From Struthio camelus (Eukaryota; Chordata; Aves; Struthioniformes; Struthionidae), in the NCBI RefSeq assembly GCF_040807025.1, contig NC_090964.1:9882214-9946213 (forward strand): a stretch of DNA of 64,000 nucleotides. The letters run 5' to 3'. Position 1 is the stretch's first letter. Each line of letters starts with the position of its first letter. The notes below the pieces were generated by a model, which saw only the letters and a list, made by a program, of their open reading frames with translations, searched no databases and was not told the DNA's origin. The position numbers and the translations under genes are program-made. Below are positions 21,501 to 36,500 of this stretch, in pieces.

Positions 21501-24500
21501 TATTGTTCTAGTGCAGAGAGGGCTTTCCAACGTGCACGTTTCCATGCTGCATGTCCTGCAGCCTGGTCCAGGATGCACGTTCCTTGTTGAAGCATGGTAT
21601 TGACTGAACTGCAAAACGTCTGGTATGCCCTGACATCTTGCCAAAACATAGGCCTTAAAAAGCCAGGACATCTTTTGAGAAAGAAAAAGTAAAAGCATTT
21701 TCACTGTGATAGTACTGGGCAAGTGGTGTCTTTCCCCCAGAGCTATCCCCAGGCGAGCCAGTGACTCCAAAATGGCAGGTGAACTGACATATTTACATTG
21801 CTGTGGTTTGAAACTCAAATTGAAACCCTCCCTAAATGGTCTGTGGATTGGCAGCAAGTTCTATATGAAGAGAAGTATTTTGTTATTATTATTCATGTCT
21901 AATCTTTGCTGAAGGGTCTTTTGCCCTTCAATAATCTAAATACATTTTAACAAATTGATACTAACATTACCATGGCTTACATAGGATCCATAGCTGTTTC
22001 TAAAAGACACTGCATCTTTGTTCTCCCTTGTTAGATTACGTAGATCCAAGCCACACAAATTCAGGCGCTTCTATAGGGAATACAGGGAAAACCTCTCAAG
22101 CATGTTACTGTAAAATGGATTATACTGTTTAAACACATAAAGATCCCGTACACTGGTTGCCAAAATGTAATGGGAGTTTGTGCTGCTAAATGAATAAACC
22201 TGTGATGCTTAATGCTACAGGGCAGAATGGTGGAGTGTGTGCGAGTCTGGGAGAGTTTGCTGCTGCGTTACACATCTGAACCAGGCTGGCGGCGTGGCAT
22301 TTGATGAGAAACTTTCCTTGTGATCAGCACCGAGCAAGGCAGATCTCCAGTTCTTCTTGTTTAAGTTCTAGGGCTCTCTAGCCTCCCGTTTTATTTTCTT
22401 GCCTTCCCAATACCTGCATATTTTCTGTGCTGTGAAACACACACATTCTGTACGAAAAGAGACAGAGCTACGTAGATCTATCCAGAGCAGATAATAACCG
22501 AACTGAATTTTAAATAGCTGTTGTTATTTTTCTAACATAGATGTGAAAGGGCTTAGCTGCAAATTCAGAAAACAAAAATACTGCAGTGAACTGTAACTTT
22601 TCAAATAGTTGTAAAGGTAGAAGTAAGAATTGCAGTACTACTTACTCACAGGAGAAGACAAATGAAGCATTGTTATCAGAGCAGTTCTTTCAATGAACAG
22701 TAGAAAAAAATGCAGTAAATATTTGTAAATACACCTTGACATTCAAAAGCAGATTTTTTTTTTTATTCATTGCTGTGAAAGTTTGGGTATTTGAGTTTCA
22801 CTAGCTTAAAGGATATTTTAATTTTAAATATTTGCTGGTGTCCAGTGGGATATTCCTGGGTTTACCATTCAGGTTGCTACATCAGTTAGCCATTGAGGTA
22901 CCCTAGATAGCATGACACAATTCATAAAATCAAGTAAAGCAGTGAAATTTGTGGAAATTCATAACAAATTATTTGCGAACGGCTTCCCCAAATTCACAAG
23001 AGACTCTGAACAACAAGCGCATTTGAGGATGAGTTATTCCTAAACTGCAAAGAAGGCAAATTCATTAGCTGAAATTATTAATTGCAAAGTGCTTTCTAAT
23101 CTCCTTTCCAGTCCTGAAGGAACACAAGGTGCTTTTGCAAAGGTCTGAGTAATTGTTGTTATTATTTTGATTGGCCATTCCTTTACAGACACAATGTAAT
23201 AACCAAGTACTGTCTTTAACTGAGGCTACGTATCCTCCAGTCTCAGGAAAACTGAACTTTGATACCTTTACAATCTTGCTTGAAACACCCCAGAAACAGG
23301 AAACTCCACAGTGAAATACTGCCAGTACTTCACTATGTATACCAGTGACACAGAAAGCAAAATGAAGTTAATATCACATGACATCTTAAAATTTTGTTCA
23401 TAACCTAACGTATTGATTTGCATTGGAAGCAAAAAGTAAGTATAGGAGCTTTACATAGGCATGGGATCTCTCCTGATTAGTGTTCTCGTGGGAATAGTTT
23501 GAGGCTGCTGACTTGTATTCCTGCTACCTGTTTTCTTTCGAGGGTCCAAGATCCATTTGCCTATCAGAGCTCAGCAATCTGGAAAGCCCAGAGATAAAAA
23601 CAAGATTCTTTCCATCCTTCCATTTGAAAAGGCCTTCAAGCCGATTACAGCATTTCCTAGAGAGGCTCTTTGACATGGGGACTTGATTCAGGTTGTGCAT
23701 TCAAGATAAAGAAAATACCTGTATAATCCCCTCTGGGAAGAAAGGATAATTACAGACTGCGGGTTTGAAATATAGCTGATGGCACTGACCTCCTTCTCTG
23801 GACCATCAATAAATACCTCCCTGCTGAAACACCAGGAAATTGAAGAAGCTGAACTCTGCAGCACCTCCTCATTGAAAAAGAGCTTTTAAAGTTATGGTAG
23901 GAGCAGTTGCCTCTGGCTCACACCCACATGCAGATACTTCTTTATGTATGTATCTCTGTCTTATAATTTACATCAGAGACATTCAAACTAAGGTTAGATT
24001 AGTTCATTGAAGGCTCTCCCTGAAAGACAGCAGTAATCCTTTGCCTTTCTGAAGCACCTTTCATCAGATGCTACTCACAAACATTAATCAGCCGAAACTT
24101 CCCAACACCGTCTGCAGGGAGCAAGGTAGAGAGAGCAGAAGTAGCACGCCTGCTTTGTTGCAAGGAGTGAAATACAGGAACAGGCCTGGGCTCTAGTCCC
24201 TAGTCGCTGGTGCCTGCACGCAAGGGGCTCTAGGCATGGCTTGCTGCAGCCACGCCGAGTTCTGCAACGCTCCGTGGGAGCGGGATGTCGGCAGCTGCCA
24301 TGGGGAGCGACAGGAATAGGCTTGCACAGCACAGATGTGCTTTTTAGCTGCTGAGCAGAGCAGTAGGACATGGGCCTCCCTCGCACTTTTTTTGGGCTGC
24401 CATGAACCTGCAGCGACGCCAGACCCAGCAGAGCTGACTGCTGTGTAGCCACTGAGAGAGCGATCACGCCCAGCATGTCTAAGGTGCTTTTGGGGTAGCT

Positions 24501-27500
24501 GGAGACTGCTATGTCTAAAGATGAGAAATTGCTTTATAATAGGTGGTCTCCTAAGAGGATTAGCTGATACCTCTTTAAAATGCAATCTAAGCTTTAGCAC
24601 ACTCTGACTTCTAAAAGAGATGTTGCAACAAAAGCTTCAATATCCAGGGATTCGATGCTGCTGAGATGGAGGATTTACCTGTAATGTATCTAAGGAAAGA
24701 AGAAAACAGACTTGTAAGACGGGCAACAATTTGCATGTTCCCTCTGGACTTGTTTTTCCCCTCACAGCACCCCGAGCTTCAGCTGGAAATGAAACTGAAC
24801 AAATAATAACATGATAAGCAATTTAATTTCCAAGTACCACAAATTTTCCTGCTTACAAATTATTCACAAGCATGTAGCACACTTCTCATATGGAAATGAG
24901 TCAGTATTTCATCTTTTTCCTTTTTGTAGGTAAAATCTTGTTTCCCTAAAAAAAAGTTGATTGTGTATAGCCAGTATCTGAGTATCTGTTTGGAGTACCT
25001 AACTAGCTCCAGCCATCAGCAGTGCTATCCTGCAGCTTCTTCTGGGCACAGACTGGCAGAGCCTGACCCATGTGTTGCAGACTCTCCTTCCACCACCGAA
25101 CAGAGATTACAAGCTTGCTTGTGGTGAATATTTATATTTAAAAGTGGCCATTTTCAGGAATCATAGAGGTAGTTTCAGACAGCTTTGTGAAAGCACAGTT
25201 GGAAGGGCTGTAACCACAGCAGATTTGAAATCTACTTTTGAATTCAGACAAACATTTGCAGGGTTTTATCATGAAAGATATCTGGCTTGTTTGAAACATC
25301 TTCTGGCAGAGTTCACTGATTCTTAACCCTTTCACTTCAGAACAACATGTTGGAGGGAATAAGCTAACCGGATATATCGTTTCTGTCTGAAACAAAGCTG
25401 AAGCTGCAATGACTCCGATGGTCCAGCCCAACGCTGTCACATCCGCCAGGGGCTAAGAACACAATTTTCCCCAGAGAACGGTATCAGAGAGCCTCTGACC
25501 AGGTACCTATTTTCTAATGTGAATTAGGTGCCCACCGATTTGTCTCCAAGGACAATAGCTCATCTGTCAGGAAAGTGGAACCAGCTAAGGGTTTTACACA
25601 CACGCGTGCTTGGGCATCTGTTGCTGGAAAGAGAGAGATGGCAGCATGGAGGCTTGGAAATGGAGCGCCGTTACCTTGGACCCTCACATCGTGCAGGAGA
25701 GGACAAGCAGGCAACAGTAGCACAAGGCTGTAGACCTGTCTGTGTTGTAATCCTAACTCATCACTGAGAAATTCAGCCCCCCTCTCCCCAATGTATGAAG
25801 CAGCTCTGGATAGAGTTACCTACGTTTCATTTGACAGAGGAAAAGGACAAATCTGGGGAAAGTAGGAAATTCTACAAGGTTTTCTAACTTCTTGGGCAAA
25901 AACCTTTGAAGAACGTGTTTCTTTTGCTCTTTCTTCTTTTATACCTGGAACCTAAAAGCCAAGGGAACCTGCCACTGTGCATATAGGACTGTTAACTGCA
26001 AACCAGAACAAAAGCGACAGAAAATTCAGGCTTTATCTCGAAACACCTTCCCCTTACATGGATGATACTAGGCTCCTTACTCCTTCCATGCCACTAGACA
26101 CACAGACTGATTGCTCATTAGTCCAATGGTGGACATTAGTCCAGTGGTTTCTCCTCTTTTACCCTCCTGCTCAACGTAGAGGAAACATTCAGAGAATTCA
26201 GGGTTTGGGATGTTCCTTTTCCCTTCATCTTTGCATTCTGTATTTCCTAAAAAGCACTGCATAGAAATGAGCCTCTGGCATCCCGTGACATCTGCAGCAT
26301 CATACTGGAGATATTAGGACCTTATATTCATAGGGTTTGCCTTTCAACTTCTGTCTCTCAAAGATGCATCATTAAGTCCTGTGCTCAGGCACTGAACCAA
26401 CCCCTTCTGGCTATGTTTATCATCCAGGGACTTTTCACCTGGAGAAATTTTTCATCCAGGGATCACTTGGCAAGTTTTAATTACATATCACAACATCCCT
26501 CCCAGGTAGAGCTTATTATCTCTATTTTGCTGTTGGAGACACTCAAGCCCAAATTGAGGAGGTGACCAGCTCGGTGTCATAAAACAAATTCTGGCAGAGA
26601 AGGAAGCAGATTCCAGCAGTCCTGACCTGCTGTTCACATCAGCCTTTCAGCTCCTTTCATACTTCTGGATGCAAAGGATCTGGGAGGGCAATTATACAGA
26701 GGCAGGATCTGTCCAGCCTTCTTTGAAAGCGCTCAGGAAAGTTGTGTGACAAAGCCTTTGGTGTTCTTAGAAACCAGGACCTATTTTGAAATCTCTCTCT
26801 GAATCAGGCATTTTCACACCATAGCAAACTAATTGAGTTGTGAGAGTATCATCAGCGCTGACAGTTACACCCAAGGTATGTTTAAAAGATAAACTAGATC
26901 CGACTCAGCACAAAAAAGGGATCTCTGATTGGAGCCTCTCCTTTTCAAAGGGAAGATGAAGCTACACGAACCCACTGTGTAGTGCCACGGCAGGTGAGTC
27001 GCACGGGATTTTGTGTCACTCTTTACACTGCTGTTCAATGCGCATGCGAGAGGGGTATTATACTGCAAGCGGTGCCTCCATCGCAACATTAAAGGAGGGA
27101 GTGAGATGCTGAGCATCATAGAACTCTATCTTGTGACATTACGCAGAAGAAATAAGGATATAGTTTCCTTTTCAACATTCAGCAGGTCACACACCTAATA
27201 TTGATACATTGTCATTTTAAATAGCTAACTTCAGAAGACAACAGCTTATCACAAGATAAGATGATACTGTGACCAACACCTTGATATTTCATAGCCTTAC
27301 AAAGAAAGCCTGGAGTTATAAAAAAAGAGACCACACTTAATCAGTTTTTTATAGCTATCGTCCAATGTTTAGGAAGCATCATAAAACCTAGGTTGCTTGT
27401 GAAAATATTCCTACAGACCAGAAACACATGTATTCAGATGACACCCATTTGCCTGATCTTTGGTAAATCATTTAACTTGTTCTGTGCCTCATTGCGCCAA

Positions 27501-30500
27501 GCTGTGCACACCAGCTCCCACGAGGAGTGAGACTTAGCTAATGACTTAAATGGCAAGTCTTGTATCAGCATTGGGCTAAAGATTAGCAATGCATGAAGCA
27601 CTGTGAGGTCTTAGGGAAAAAGACCATGTCAGCTATATTTCAAAATCACAGGTTTCCCTTTCAAATTGGATCTTTCTTACACTTCTGCTGTGCAGCCCTG
27701 CAGTATTTATTTGCAGCCATCCAGCCCGTTGCTCATCAGCAGCTTCATAACCCAGAAATAGCGTCCCTCAGGACTGGAAATTCACCAGGGCAAAATGTTT
27801 TATGGTGATTTTAGTTTTGGAAATAAGCAGCCAAGCTCACCTGCATGTAAGTAGCTGCATATCACCAACACCAGTCAAGACTTTTTGGATTTGCTGAATT
27901 AAAAATAACAGGATGAATCGGAACTAAGCAAAATGCAGACTAAGAAAATCCTTTCCCTCAGTGATGAGGTACTTCAGGCAGGGAAAAAACTCTCAGGAGA
28001 GCCTAGCAGCTAAAGACAAGAACAAAGTTTTGGGGACATAGCATAGAAACCAAATCTGCAATAACCGTAGGGCTTCAGGGAACAGACTAAGATTTCTTTT
28101 CTTCCCCCCAGATAGACATGTCTGCATGTCTCGCCAGTAACTCATCTTCCTGGAACTCTGCCTAAGGTTTTGGGTTCTCTCCTACATCCCCAAATCCTTG
28201 AGTGACTATAGTAGAAGACAAGAACCCATTTGGCAACTCAGCAGCTCTTTTTCTCAGAAGACCCCCACATTCACAACATTTCTTGCTTGAAAATAAATCT
28301 CTACTAGCAGTACACCACAGATTTTAACTGTCTTACTCCCTCCAGATTCAGCTGTGCCTTTGTCACGAGGCCCCTGGATCAGAGGGGGCCAGCACTGGCT
28401 GGTCTATCTACAGCCCCCAGCTTCTGCAAATAGGTTTTCCCCCACTGCTGCCACATGCCCCCCCAGTTTGCCCTCCATTCACTATCACAGTTTGCAGATC
28501 TCACATGGAAATTGTTAAGACCCCATTCCCATGGAACTAGTAAATAATAATGAGAGCAGATAGCAAAGAGAGTCTCAAAAAGAGGAAAAGAGCTCACACT
28601 TCCCAGGAGGTTTCAGAGCACATCCTTGGAAGATCTGCCACCCAAGGCCCTACATGTATCCAAATGAAATCAGATCTACTCCCCCTTCCCCAGACTAAAT
28701 TGACATGAAGGCAGCCTGTGCCCTACCCTTTATAGCCTTCCTGGGGGTGGAGGGTGTTCACCCCAGCTGAGCCCTGTCCAATTCATCAGGCAGGGCCTGG
28801 AGGGAGGAGGCCAAACACCTGTGCAATGCTGTGCTTTAGGGAAGAGTATGTAACCCTTTCCTTGCTTGTCTGTGTGCAATGCCTGTTACCATATGAATGA
28901 GCAGTCTCTGGGGTGCATTTCTGCTGACAACACTGTCTTCAGCAGTCATAAGGGAGCTGAGCCTGCTCCAAGCTGCCTCTGTGCAGCCCCTATTTTGTAG
29001 TATCTTGTATTGCATATCTCACCTGCTATGTGTTCAGTCCACCCGTTGAGACCAGGAGTGGAGAGCAGGCTATTGAGGGAAAGGTAACATCCTTCCCCAA
29101 TGCCAGGGGCAGGTAGCCTAACCCCAGGAAACCTCAACAAAGTGTCCAGTACAGTGATACCGATGTAACACTTCTATTGCCAGCCTTAACACTGCGCCAC
29201 CTGGAAACTGCTCATGTGGAGTTCAGGTTTGTGCCTTCGCCGTGTGACTTAGCATTGCCTCTGCTTGGCACACAGAGGAACTGAGTGCTCCCAGGAGAAA
29301 TAAGAGAGGCCATTCATGTTTTGCCTTTTCAACACCCTAGAGCCCAGAAATGTTGACATGAAAACCCTGTCTCTGCTCCAGTGGTTTATTCTTCTGCACT
29401 GTACCTTAGATAAAATCTTGACGTGATGCTGTGCTGAGTACCATGTAGCACTTCTCAGAGGGGTCAGTTGCCTGCATGCATGTGTCTCGGTTTGGAAATG
29501 TCCCTCTGCTCCTGCATATAGCACCAGGACTCAGGGGATCTGTGGGCTCCTGCCCCAGGGCATCGTGCTGTCTGCTGGGCATCATGCAAACCTGCAACAG
29601 TCTCATGCTTCCTTCTTGTCTGCAGGCTGGCTCAGGTGCTCCGATCACCTGCTGCTTGCGGGAACAGGAAAGCAGCAACTGAAGATCGAGGGGGACTTTT
29701 GGTTTGCTCAGATGACAAGAGACAATTTTGGTTCCCCAAAAGCCAAGGAAACAAAGCTGTCAGGCTTTAATGGTAGCTTGTCTCCCTCCTGCAGCATGTT
29801 TATGGGCAAACAAGCTGCAGATCAGACCAGGCAAACAGCAGGTGAGGCCAAATAACAATAATTAATAATTAATGGCAAATGTGGCTATGTTTATTCTTGT
29901 TATATTGAGGCAACGTTGTCTAATGGATGAAGCACTGTTACAGGACTCAAGAGACCTGGGGTCTGTTTCCAGCGCTGCTGCTAACATCTGTGTGATGCTG
30001 GGCCAGCCACCCTTTCTGTTTCTCCTTTTGCATTTCGTATGCTTTGCTCCTGAGGGTGCAAGCTCTCCGTGACAGGGGCTGTCTTGTTCCATGTATGCAC
30101 GGTACTGAATGTGATGGGGCTCTGATCTCAGCTGAGGCCTCAAGGCAGAAGAGTAATACCAATAATCATTTTCTGTTATGGGTTCCTTGGTAACGATGCC
30201 TGCATGGGTTGGTTGTGGCACATAATAAGAGATAGCCCAACTATTCTGGGCATTAACTTTCAGAGTGGTAGGGTCTGGTTTACAGTTCTCCAGGGGGTTT
30301 TGTTTCTGACAGTAGGAACATTCCTAAAACTGCAAGTACACGTTTTAAGTGTTGTGGTGCCTCCATGTCATCATATTGCTCTGCTTCAGCATCGATCAGT
30401 GCCTTCCCATGCACTCCACACCCACAACACTGCACTGTCCTGGACCTCCACATGGCCATCCTCTCCCAGAACACGCTGCTATTGTGTGTGGAATGACTCA

Positions 30501-33500
30501 CAAACACTTGCCAGTGCTGGATCTTTCTGATGCCCAAGCAAGTTTTTTCTGTAGGTTCTGGTGTTAGCTGACGTTGGTGCCAGAAAGGTTTGTCTCCTTA
30601 CCCAGGTGCCACGGATGCGTGTGGTGAAGCATGCTTCTCCTCTCTCCTGCATGACTGTTCAGTCATTCATATACATATGCAGGTCCCCAGCCATGCATGA
30701 AGGCTTGAATGCACACCAGTGCATGATTTCCAGGCTTTTGCACAAATGTGTGAATATATATTAATTATGCAGAGCTCTTCACGGACAGATGCATTCACAG
30801 AAATACATGGATCCACAGCGGTTAACAAAAGATATGACATAAGAACCAACATCTCCTCTCTAGGGGTGTCTGCGTCTGGCTACGTGGTGGCACTTGCTGC
30901 AGCAGAACCCACATCTGCTGTGGTACCTGGACCTGAAGTGACATACATCTTTGCAGTGATATACAGATATTTGTAAAACATGCTCTGACTTCTTATTTTA
31001 AGGGTGTGACCCAGAGACAGATATTACCTGTTTTAGGGTTATGAAAGAAAGCTCTGAAGTTGCTGCTGCCTGGAAATAGCTCTGGTTTGCTCGGTCACAT
31101 GGTGATTGTGGTCAATGCCAATAATTTAATTATTGACTCTAGCAGGGGAACCTATGCATCTTGCCCTTCGGTCCCGATTTCATCCCAGTTTCATGCTGAG
31201 AGGGAACTTAATGTACCTTAGCTCATTTCCATTCATCTTTTAGTCTTAAAACATTAGCCATTTTTATATAACATGTGCTACTTTTTATTGCCACACTAAC
31301 AAGTTGTTGAGCTGTATTTACGACATGCTGATTGTAAGCCCCCATTAATAGGCCCAGTCTATTTACCCTTTCCAATTAATTTTCAGGTTTTCTGTTTCAT
31401 TTTGGACGTGTGTATTTCCTTTATAAAACCTGCATCTCGCCCTGGTATTTGTTGCTGTATTGCTTGTATGAACTATTTGAATATACGTTATGGAACAATC
31501 ATTACCAGCTAACCACAGAGAATGCCAGGGCTGAAATGAGCTGGAGCAATGGAATTTGCAGTCCACTTTGGATTCTTTGAAAACCTGCTTTTTTTTTTTT
31601 AGAGTTAAATTGGTTATTAATTTCAGACTATAAAAGCCAAAGAGATTGGGCACAAGTGTCAGCCATAGCTTTAACCAATAAATCCTTACCGTGTCTAAGA
31701 ATGTTTCTTACTAAAGTGACATATGGGAAAAGTGTACCCACTTCATCCTGGATGTGATGCCATGGGCCTGATGGGATGCCACGTTCACCACTGCCTGATT
31801 TCTTGTGTTAACTGACTTTTGTCCACTAACTAAAAGGAAGTTTGTGCTGGATTAATTGGGTTTGATCTTCTCAAGCTTCCTTTAAACCAGAGATGATGAA
31901 AGTTTAGGGTTGTGGCTTGCTGTGGGGCTAATCCCAAAGCTGAAGTCAAAGGAAATCTTTCTACTGGTTCCTGTGGGCCGCGTATTTGCTCTTGGCCATC
32001 CCAGTGTTACCCACTTTTTACGTAGGGCATGAAGGGCTCAGCCCTGTTGATCCTGTCCAGCGGGACGCAGACCTGTGCTTGTCTGAAATGCACCACATCT
32101 GCAACCCTTTATGCAGGTGGCTTCCCAAAGCCCAGGGAGAAAGAGCATCCAGGCCTGGGCCTTGCGGGTGGGCATTTTGTGCGACAGGCCAGCGCTTCAC
32201 CCTACCACACAGCACACCACTAAGATACTCAGGGGAGACAGGCTGAGGAAGCTGGTTTCAGATCCAGACAGTAAAGCTGTGGATGGTCCTTAGCTTTCCA
32301 GGAAATTAACCCTAAACCTTGGGTTTAGTTCCACTACAACTGGGAAGGATGGGTAAGCAGGTGAGAGCAGAGCGTGGACTTTTTCCATTTTTTTTCCCTT
32401 TTTATTTCTAGTTTTATCAGACCCACTTCTCTTTTCCTTTCTTGAGGAAAACATGAAACTAGCAGACCTCACTGCCAGGCCTGTTTCCATCTGCTGACAG
32501 CAGTGCACATGTGCTGGGGGTCTAGGAAGTTGCCATGAGAATCACCAAGCTGTTTCCCTGACTCTGGAGTCTCTCTGTGACAGTCTCCTGTTCTCTCTCC
32601 CTTCTTTTTCTCCTAGTGCCCATCCCCTCCAAGGCAAATGGCACCACCATTTCCACTCTGTCAATGAATAAAGATGGTCTGATTGGAGGGGTGACAAATC
32701 CCAACGAGGTCTTCTGCTCTGTGCCTGGCCGCCTCTCTCTTCTCAGCTCCACCTCCAAGTACAAGGTGACAGTTGGGGAGGTGCAGAGAAGGCTTTCTCC
32801 CCCTGAGTGTCTCAACGCCTCTCTCCTCGGCGGGGTCCTCCGGAGGTAAGCAGCACGCCACTCCTAGAAGCTTTGTAATTGCCAAAGGATGCGGGAACGC
32901 ACTGTGTTTTGAAATAGAGGGGAATAACTCTAAAGCCAGCTTCATGTTCTGTACTAGGTCTTGCATCTCAGATTAATGGTGACAACGAGAAATTAGTTGT
33001 TTATAGTATATTGGAGAGTAGCATTTTAGCTGCTTTTTCTTCTTTCTCTTAAAACTCAGAAACTTAAGCTAAAAAAAAATTCAAATTTTTTTCCTCCTTG
33101 TTTTTTTCTTTCAGAGCAAAATCAAAAAATGGGGGCCGGTGTTTAAGGGAAAGGTTAGAGAAAATTGGACTAAATCTACCTGCAGGAAGGCGTAAAGCTG
33201 CAAATGTCACCTTGCTGACATCCCTAGTGGAAGGTAAGAGTCTTTCTTTACTGCCTCATAAGATGGGAGTGCCGAAACTTTGCCCATTCAGTATCGTTCA
33301 TTTGTTGCTTTCCACAAATGAGAACACTTAAAACAAACTATGCAGCGGTCACCACTAATTCAAATTGAGATTAGAAATACCCCAGTGTACACCTCCACAC
33401 TAATATAAACATGGCTGTCCTCTGAAACTCAGACATTTCTGCTGGACTAGCCATAGTACGTCTTGGAAAAGGCATTCAGAACCTGAACAAGACGGAACTT

Positions 33501-36500
33501 CATAGCTGCAAGCTTACTTTTGGCAATATGTAAGTTTACCATTCACTTCTGTGATCTAGGTTTACTAAAATTTAGTCCAGTTCACAGAAACCAAATACAA
33601 AAAGTCTTAATAGAGCTGTTAAGAATCTAACATATGTTTGCAGTTGTTTTATAGCACTGCGTGCCCACTTTGGCTACAAACCCATGTGCTACTGAACATG
33701 CTGTCCCTGGCCAGCATTGATCTGTTTTGTTGGGGTTCTGGCACCTCGCTCAGGTCTGTGTCTTGTCTCATACGAAAGTGCTGCCTCATATCTCCACTGG
33801 GACAGCAGGGGACAAGTGAGACATAGAGGAGATGCTACATAGCTTTAAGGTCTTGAAGGTGGAGATCAAGTTTGTAGTAGCTGATCTCTGAGCATGGCAT
33901 TAAGGTCTAAGTACAGCTATGGAAAATGTGCTACAAACAGCACAGCCTTCACAGGCAGTGTGCGACCTGCCCTTAAAATATGAAGTGCCGCTGCTTAAAG
34001 CTGCTTGTTTATTTGTTTCCCTCCTACTTTTTGCACTATGGAAATGATGATGTCGCCACTGCATCTTTGGAGAAAAGGACACGGGACCTAAACAAATGAA
34101 ATGACAGCTCTGACTCCCTTCTAGCTTTGGAATCCATTGTATTTGTGCCCAGCATGTTGGAGGCAGCTGCCTGGAGGTTCTGAATAGAAAATCATCTCCA
34201 TTGTTGTCAGCAAATTAAATGACCCGCTTCATTAGGCGGAGGTTGTTACTGAGGGCAGTTGGTTCATGCTGAATGAAAGGCTGATTTCCATTAAAAGAAA
34301 AGAAAGAAAAGAAAGAAAGAAAGAAAGGAAGGAAAAAATGTACATTTTGATTTCAGGTGGCTGCTGATGTTTGGGTTACTGCTTACCAGCTCATAGTAAA
34401 TAAAAGAGTGGTGCCATATGTGCTGGATGGATATGATTTCCTCCTGCAAATAACTATTACGGTACTTGGAGATGTTTCACCCAGAGGAAGGTCCTATTGC
34501 TTTGTCATTCAGCACATAGAAACCAGCTTGTCACCCTATGTCCCAACCTCCCACTTTCTTGGGCATTTGCTCTCTTAAGTTTGTCTTCTCCTCTCTGCCT
34601 TCCCAATGTCTGCTCATTTAAAGAAAAAAAAAAGGGGGGTTTTGGGTGCCGATGATATATTTTTTCTTACATTGACCCACAGCTGTTCCTCTAGATGGGG
34701 GAGAATGGGTGCCTGGGAATGATACACAGAAATAAAAGGCATCACCTGCACCGGTGTGAGTGAAGCGCATTAGACAGGTGGAGCTATGCAATTTCTATCA
34801 GAGGGATGTCTCCAGGACTTAGCAAGTTGTTTGCCTGGTTTCTGGAGCTCTGCCACAATTTGAACTCACATCCATCATTCTTTGCTGCTGAGCATTAGTC
34901 ATTTTTGTATCTCACAGTTGTCTATTTAGATCATCTTTAAAAGGCCTCAAGATTTTCCAGTGAAAAGGAAGTGAATCCTGCTAGAACTGCAGAGGAGTGG
35001 AACAGAGTTCAGCGTGGTGTCCTCCATGCATGCGCTCTGCCGAAAGCTCAAGGACTGTAAACAGCACTGAGATAGTGCAGTAGTGAGCAATTCAGGGAGC
35101 ATTAAGAGGGTTCAGAGATTTCAGAAGCATGCCTAAGCTCTCAGAATGCTCTCAGTGCTAGCCTAGTGTTCGACCAGGCTAGCAAGCTCTCACCTCCCTC
35201 CATGCCTGCAGTGAGACAGGGCCTCTCTGCCCCGCACACCTTTGTGGGTGCTCGGGTGCTCCTCCCACAGAATCAACTTCCCTGGGCTATGACTTAGTAG
35301 CTTTAACACCAGTTAAAAAGCTGGACCGCTTTGGCCACTCTGCTGATGCCTCTCTAAGCCAGCACCCAAAGCACCTTTAAAACATTCAGCTATTTAGCCA
35401 CTCATATTCATTGCAATAAATAAATCCTGACTTTAACCATGAGGATATACAGCCCTTTTTATTGCTACAATAATTGTTTTTCTGCAGTCATTACGTTTTG
35501 GTTGCTTTTAACTAACTATTCCAATTCTGATTCTCTAGGTTTTACTTATTTTTTTTCCTTTTTCGGAGGAGGAGATAAAGTGAAAAGTATAATCTTTATA
35601 CGAGAAGCACAGACACTCTGCCCATAATGTGGCTTCACAGACTCAGCTCTCAGAGCTGGGGAGGCCATGATGGGATCTAGGTTAAAGCTATTAGGATGGA
35701 TGGCCTAATACAGATGAGCAGCAGGGAGCAAGTCAAATTAGCTCTGCCTGCCCAACCAGGATTTCGGGTGTTGGGCATGATCAATTGCCATCAGCTCTGA
35801 TTATTTCCATGGGGATGCCTGAAGATGGATCAATTGCATCAATGAGTGGGCATTTCCACGGCGTGATGGATATGCTGTTTGTGTGTCCACCCAGAGGGCT
35901 TCCTGCTCAGGGCGGGAGGATATAAATACCTTCCTTCCACACTTTTCTCATATCCCCTTTTTGTCTAGCGGTCATGGCTTAAGATCGCTTTTTCACCCTC
36001 CAGCCCCTGTTTAAAACTCTGAGGCTACTCTACAACTTTCTTAATTTGGAGAGCCAAGCAGGAGACTGTGGAAGAAAGTGGGGAGAGAAAGATGCCATGA
36101 GGGAGGTGGCAAAGTCAGAAACATCTCTGCTGTTCTTTCTTTTGGAGGAACAGCACAGCAAGTCACACCTCATCCCAACCTAAGTCCAGCCAGCTTCAGC
36201 TCCATGATTGTTTAACACTTAGCAAAGGAAGGAACCATCTTCAGTTTAGGGTTGGTGATGGTTCGTTTGGATCTGTGAAGGCCAATTCTCTTACAGCTGA
36301 GTATAACAAACTCTTAGTGGTGTCACTGCACCAACTCTAGATCCAAAGGTGAACAGAGCTCTTGGGTGGCAATTGAGAAAGGAAAGAGTGCTCTAGTCAC
36401 AGCAGACACAGGCCATGTCAGTGAGATGTCTGGAGTTGTTACAGGAGGTATTCCCTTTTCACACAGCTTATTAATCTGTCCTGCTTGTAGGTGAAGCTGT

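Larger units (their letters stand above)
10825..32616 (+). other. TFAP2E: TFAP2E intron 3 (21.8 kb)
   Basis: The largest intron of the gene. The first 1 kb belongs to the CpG island. Further CpG-rich patches occur near 13.3-13.75, 15.06-15.47 and 19.5-19.87 kb. The rest is mostly unique AT-rich sequence with SINE remnants near 20.05, 26.5, 27.45 and 29.9 kb. The frames in it are short and lack convincing splice partners, so no nested gene is called. TAAT-containing stretches near 12.55-12.65 kb and 14.7-14.8 kb could be regulatory, but this is untested. Confidence 0.8.

Noticed and set aside
25138-25220. GGAATCATAGAGG...GTTGGAAGGGCTG reminiscent of an avian CR1 tail
   Set aside because: Only scattered words match and the order of the CR1 tail is not maintained.
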